Shown one piece after another: positions 5,671 to 7,389 of a stretch of DNA of 7,389 nt; position 1 is the stretch's first letter, and each line of letters begins with the position of its first letter. Location of the stretch: positions 1 to 7,389 of the forward strand of contig JAFSWA010000046.1 of assembly GCA_017444705.1 (NCBI GenBank), given 5' to 3'. The translations under genes were made by a program, and so were the position numbers. The notes under the pieces were generated by a model. It was not told the origin of the DNA, did no database searches, and saw nothing but the letters and a program-made list of their open reading frames with translations. Origin of the DNA: a bacterium. Its GTDB lineage: Bacteria > Cyanobacteriota > Vampirovibrionia > Gastranaerophilales > Gastranaerophilaceae.

Positions 5671-5991
5671 ATGAATACTGTAACAATAGTCGGCAGAACA
5701 GGACAGGACCCTGAGGTCAAGTATTTTGATTCGGGAAAAGTCAGGACAACCTTTTCTGTTGCCGTAAACAGATGGGATGCGGCTTCAAAGAGTGAAGTTA
5801 CTGACTGGTATAATATTGAGGTTTGGGATAAACAGGCTGAAACTGCCGGTGAATATATTAAAAAAGGTCGTTTGTTGGCGTTAGACGGCAGATTACGTTT
5901 TAATAAATGGACTTCTCCTGACGGAGAGGCACATGAAAGACCCGTTATAAGGGTTAATAATTTCAGACTTTTAGGCGGAAGAAACGATTAG
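5671..5991 (+). CDS. ssb: Single-stranded DNA-binding protein, short cyanobacterial type
   Basis: The 106-residue protein is essentially one OB-fold: MNTVTIVGRTGQDPEVKYFD at the N-terminus, TTFSVAVNRW, DWYNIEVWDKQAE, YIKKGRLLALDGRLRFNKW and PVIRVNNFRLLGGRND. Every standard SSB block is present. The protein stops right after the fold, without the disordered linker and acidic DDDIPF-type tip through which typical bacterial SSBs recruit repair and replication partners. The DPEVKYFDSGKV block and the LLG-x-R-x-D ending look like the short SSBs of cyanobacteria as I remember them. It binds ssDNA during replication and repair, or may be a secondary paralogue if a tailed SSB exists elsewhere. Start: GAGG at 5660-5663, 7 bases upstream. 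The stop is one base before the next gene, so the two are probably co-transcribed. Confidence 0.93.
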   Translation: MNTVTIVGRTGQDPEVKYFDSGKVRTTFSVAVNRWDAASKSEVTDWYNIEVWDKQAETAGEYIKKGRLLALDGRLRFNKWTSPDGEAHERPVIRVNNFRLLGGRND

Positions 5992-5992
5992 T

Positions 5993-7294
5993 ATGATTAC
6001 ATCACCATCAATCGGTATAATAGCCGATGATTTAACAGGAGCAAATGATACAGCTTTGCAATTTCATGTTGCAGGTGTAAATACGAGAATTATTTTAAAT
6101 CCGAATGAGAAGTTTTCTTCTTGTGAGGATGTTAAGGCATGGGCAATTCCTACCGAAACACGTAATATATCACCTGAATTGGCATACGTAAAAATTAAAG
6201 AAGTTGCACAATTTATGCGTGATAAATTAGATATTGATTATTTTTATAAAAAAATTGATTCTACTTTAAGGGGGAATATTGCTGTAGAAGCACTTGGTAT
6301 GTTGCAGGTTTTGGAACTTGATGCCGCAATAATAATGCCCGCATTTCCAAATGAAAACAGAGTAACGGTAGGCGGATATCATCTTTCAAAGGGTGTCCCC
6401 ATTGAAAAGACAGAAATGGCATCTGATCCGCATTCACCGATTTATGATTCTCATATTCCTACAATTTTACAGAAACAAATAGGGAATGAATATGAACATT
6501 TAATAGGTTCTATTGAGTTAAAGACTGTTTTAAAGGGGGCGGGACCTGTTTTAAATCGACTTAATGAACTTGTTGAAGACGGCAAAAAACTTATTGTTGT
6601 TGATGCTGTGTCGATTACTGATATAGAGCAGGTTATACTGGCACTTGGCAAGTGTAATTATAAAATTCTGCCATGCGGTTCTGCCGGTGCGGCTCAGGTT
6701 ATAGCTAAAACACTTTTCCCTGATGCAAAAAAACAAACAGTTCAAAAAACCTTTTCTAATCTGCCAAAGTTGGTTATTGCCGGCAGTGCTACGGAATTGT
6801 GTGCTAATCAGATTAAAAAATTGATTGATTCTGATGAGATTGAAAATACTTATTCTGTCAGCCTTACTGAGGAAGATTTTATTAACGGGATTACTCCTGA
6901 GGTTTTTGAAAGGATAAAAAGTCGTTTGAATCCGAATACGGTTGTTATCATTCACTCTTCTGATATATGTCAAAATGAAGAACTGCAAGCCCTTTTGATA
7001 GAGCATGAATTAACGAAGAAACAATTTGCGTCAAAAATTGTTGATTTGCTTGCGGAGTTGACTAAAAAATTGGGTGAAGAGAAAGATTTTATACTTGTAA
7101 CTGTCGGAGGAGAAACTTCTTACGAATGCTGTAAACAGTTAGGGTGTGAATTTTTGAATATAACAGATGAGGTTGCCCCTGCTATACCGCTTTGTATTGA
7201 TAATAATTCAAGATTTATTGTTACAAAATCCGGTAATTTAGGAAATATAAATACGCTCGTTGAAATTTTAAAATATATAAAGAGGCATGAATGA
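5993..7294 (+). CDS. Four-carbon acid-sugar kinase (DUF1537; D-threonate/D-erythronate 4-kinase type)
   Basis: At 433 residues this is the normal DUF1537 length. The N-terminal domain opens with IGIIADDLTGANDTALQF (7-24), whose D12/D13 belong to the acid-sugar site, and contains KKIDSTLRGN (86-95). CGSAGAAQVIA begins at residue 228. The C-terminal nucleotide-binding domain has GGET (372-375) and KSGNLGN (S413-N418). DUF1537 proteins phosphorylate four-carbon sugar acids at the 4-hydroxyl (DtnK, DenK and OtnK types); which substrate is used here cannot be read off. The next gene is a PdxA-family dehydrogenase, the expected partner oxidising the 4-phosphate to release CO2 and dihydroxyacetone phosphate. 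The start is one base past the ssb stop, with only a weak, distant purine stretch (GGCGGAAG, 5974-5981), so translation is probably coupled to ssb. The stop overlaps the next gene's start. Confidence 0.92.
   Translation: MITSPSIGIIADDLTGANDTALQFHVAGVNTRIILNPNEKFSSCEDVKAWAIPTETRNISPELAYVKIKEVAQFMRDKLDIDYFYKKIDSTLRGNIAVEALGMLQVLELDAAIIMPAFPNENRVTVGGYHLSKGVPIEKTEMASDPHSPIYDSHIPTILQKQIGNEYEHLIGSIELKTVLKGAGPVLNRLNELVEDGKKLIVVDAVSITDIEQVILALGKCNYKILPCGSAGAAQVIAKTLFPDAKKQTVQKTFSNLPKLVIAGSATELCANQIKKLIDSDEIENTYSVSLTEEDFINGITPEVFERIKSRLNPNTVVIIHSSDICQNEELQALLIEHELTKKQFASKIVDLLAELTKKLGEEKDFILVTVGGETSYECCKQLGCEFLNITDEVAPAIPLCIDNNSRFIVTKSGNLGNINTLVEILKYIKRHE
7281..7285 (+). promoter_or_regulatory. Ribosome binding site AGAGG for the PdxA-family gene
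   Basis: AGAGG precedes two adjacent in-frame ATGs: 5 bases before the one at 7291 and 8 bases before the one at 7294. The second spacing is more usual and gives the typical MEKIVITMGDP opening, so I place the start at 7294, but 7291 (one extra Met) is equally possible. Confidence 0.6.
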
Positions 7295-7389
7295 TGGAAA
7301 AGATAGTTATAACAATGGGTGATCCTATTGGAGTCGGACCCGAGGTTATGATAAAGGCTCTCAATAAATTAGATATACATCCGTCAAAG
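7294..7389 (+). CDS. pdxA: PdxA-family dehydrogenase, N-terminal fragment (3' end outside window)
   Basis: Thirty-two codons are visible, reading MEKIVITMGDPIGVGPEVMI and onward. ITMGDP-x-G-[VI]-GPE is the conserved N-terminus of the PdxA family of NAD-dependent dehydrogenases. Two roles are known: 4-hydroxythreonine-4-phosphate dehydrogenase in vitamin B6 synthesis (PdxA), and 4-phospho-D-threonate or -erythronate 3-dehydrogenase (PdxA2). Direct overlap with a DUF1537 kinase gene points to the PdxA2 role, but the residues that would separate the two lie outside the window. The metal-binding histidines are also not visible. The start overlaps the kinase stop (TGATG). Confidence 0.88.
   Translation, partial: MEKIVITMGDPIGVGPEVMIKALNKLDIHPSK

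Noticed and set aside
6551..7006. 151-codon open frame on the minus strand inside the kinase gene
   Set aside because: It lies wholly antisense to a well-conserved DUF1537 coding region, and its protein is low-complexity in character with no motif; a shadow frame of A+T-rich coding DNA.
1..7389. CRISPR array, transposon ends, tRNA/rRNA or phage genes
   Set aside because: I saw no spaced direct repeats, transposase, terminal inverted repeats, cloverleaf-like sequence or phage structural motifs.

Overview
The window is an A+T-rich bacterial chromosome segment with compact gene packing and no tRNA, rRNA, CRISPR array or insertion sequence that I can see. I infer a non-photosynthetic cyanobacterial relative (Vampirovibrionia/Melainabacteria, perhaps a Gastranaerophilales-type gut organism). 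The main clue is the short single-stranded DNA-binding protein: its N-terminal VGRTGQDPEVKYFDSGK pattern and its LLGGRND ending resemble cyanobacterial SSBs as I remember them. A SpoIID-domain protein with no other sporulation gene nearby also fits. The assignment is an inference; a marker-gene tree would settle it.

Layout: (1) Bases 1-3201 form one plus-strand operon with genes touching or overlapping: a DHH/DHHA1 phosphoesterase (NrnA type, 5' end outside the window), a YihY/BrkB membrane protein, a TatD metal-dependent hydrolase and a TlyA-type S4/FtsJ RNA 2'-O-methyltransferase. The theme is nucleic-acid processing plus one envelope protein. (2) Bases 3202-4448 hold two separately promoted genes: a 96-residue unrecognised protein built of two copies of an RWYDK-led repeat, and a secreted, unusually compact SpoIID/LytB-domain protein. 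Each has a -10 hexamer ending exactly 6 bases before the start codon and no Shine-Dalgarno, so both mRNAs are predicted to be leaderless. (3) Bases 4449-4916 hold a strongly promoted HU gene closed by a 12-bp-stem hairpin. (4) On the minus strand, 4960-5523 encodes a 187-residue protein I do not recognise, convergent with HU and divergent from ssb. (5) From 5671 to the right edge, ssb, a DUF1537 four-carbon acid-sugar kinase and the start of a PdxA-family dehydrogenase are packed without gaps. The last two match the known kinase/PdxA2 pairing that converts D-threonate or D-erythronate to dihydroxyacetone phosphate.

Most of the window is conserved housekeeping. The places worth a second look are the two predicted leaderless genes, the duplicated RWYDK protein, the shortened SpoIID domain, the orphan minus-strand protein, the tail-less SSB, and the acid-sugar module downstream of ssb. 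I found no convincing evidence of a new multi-gene system.
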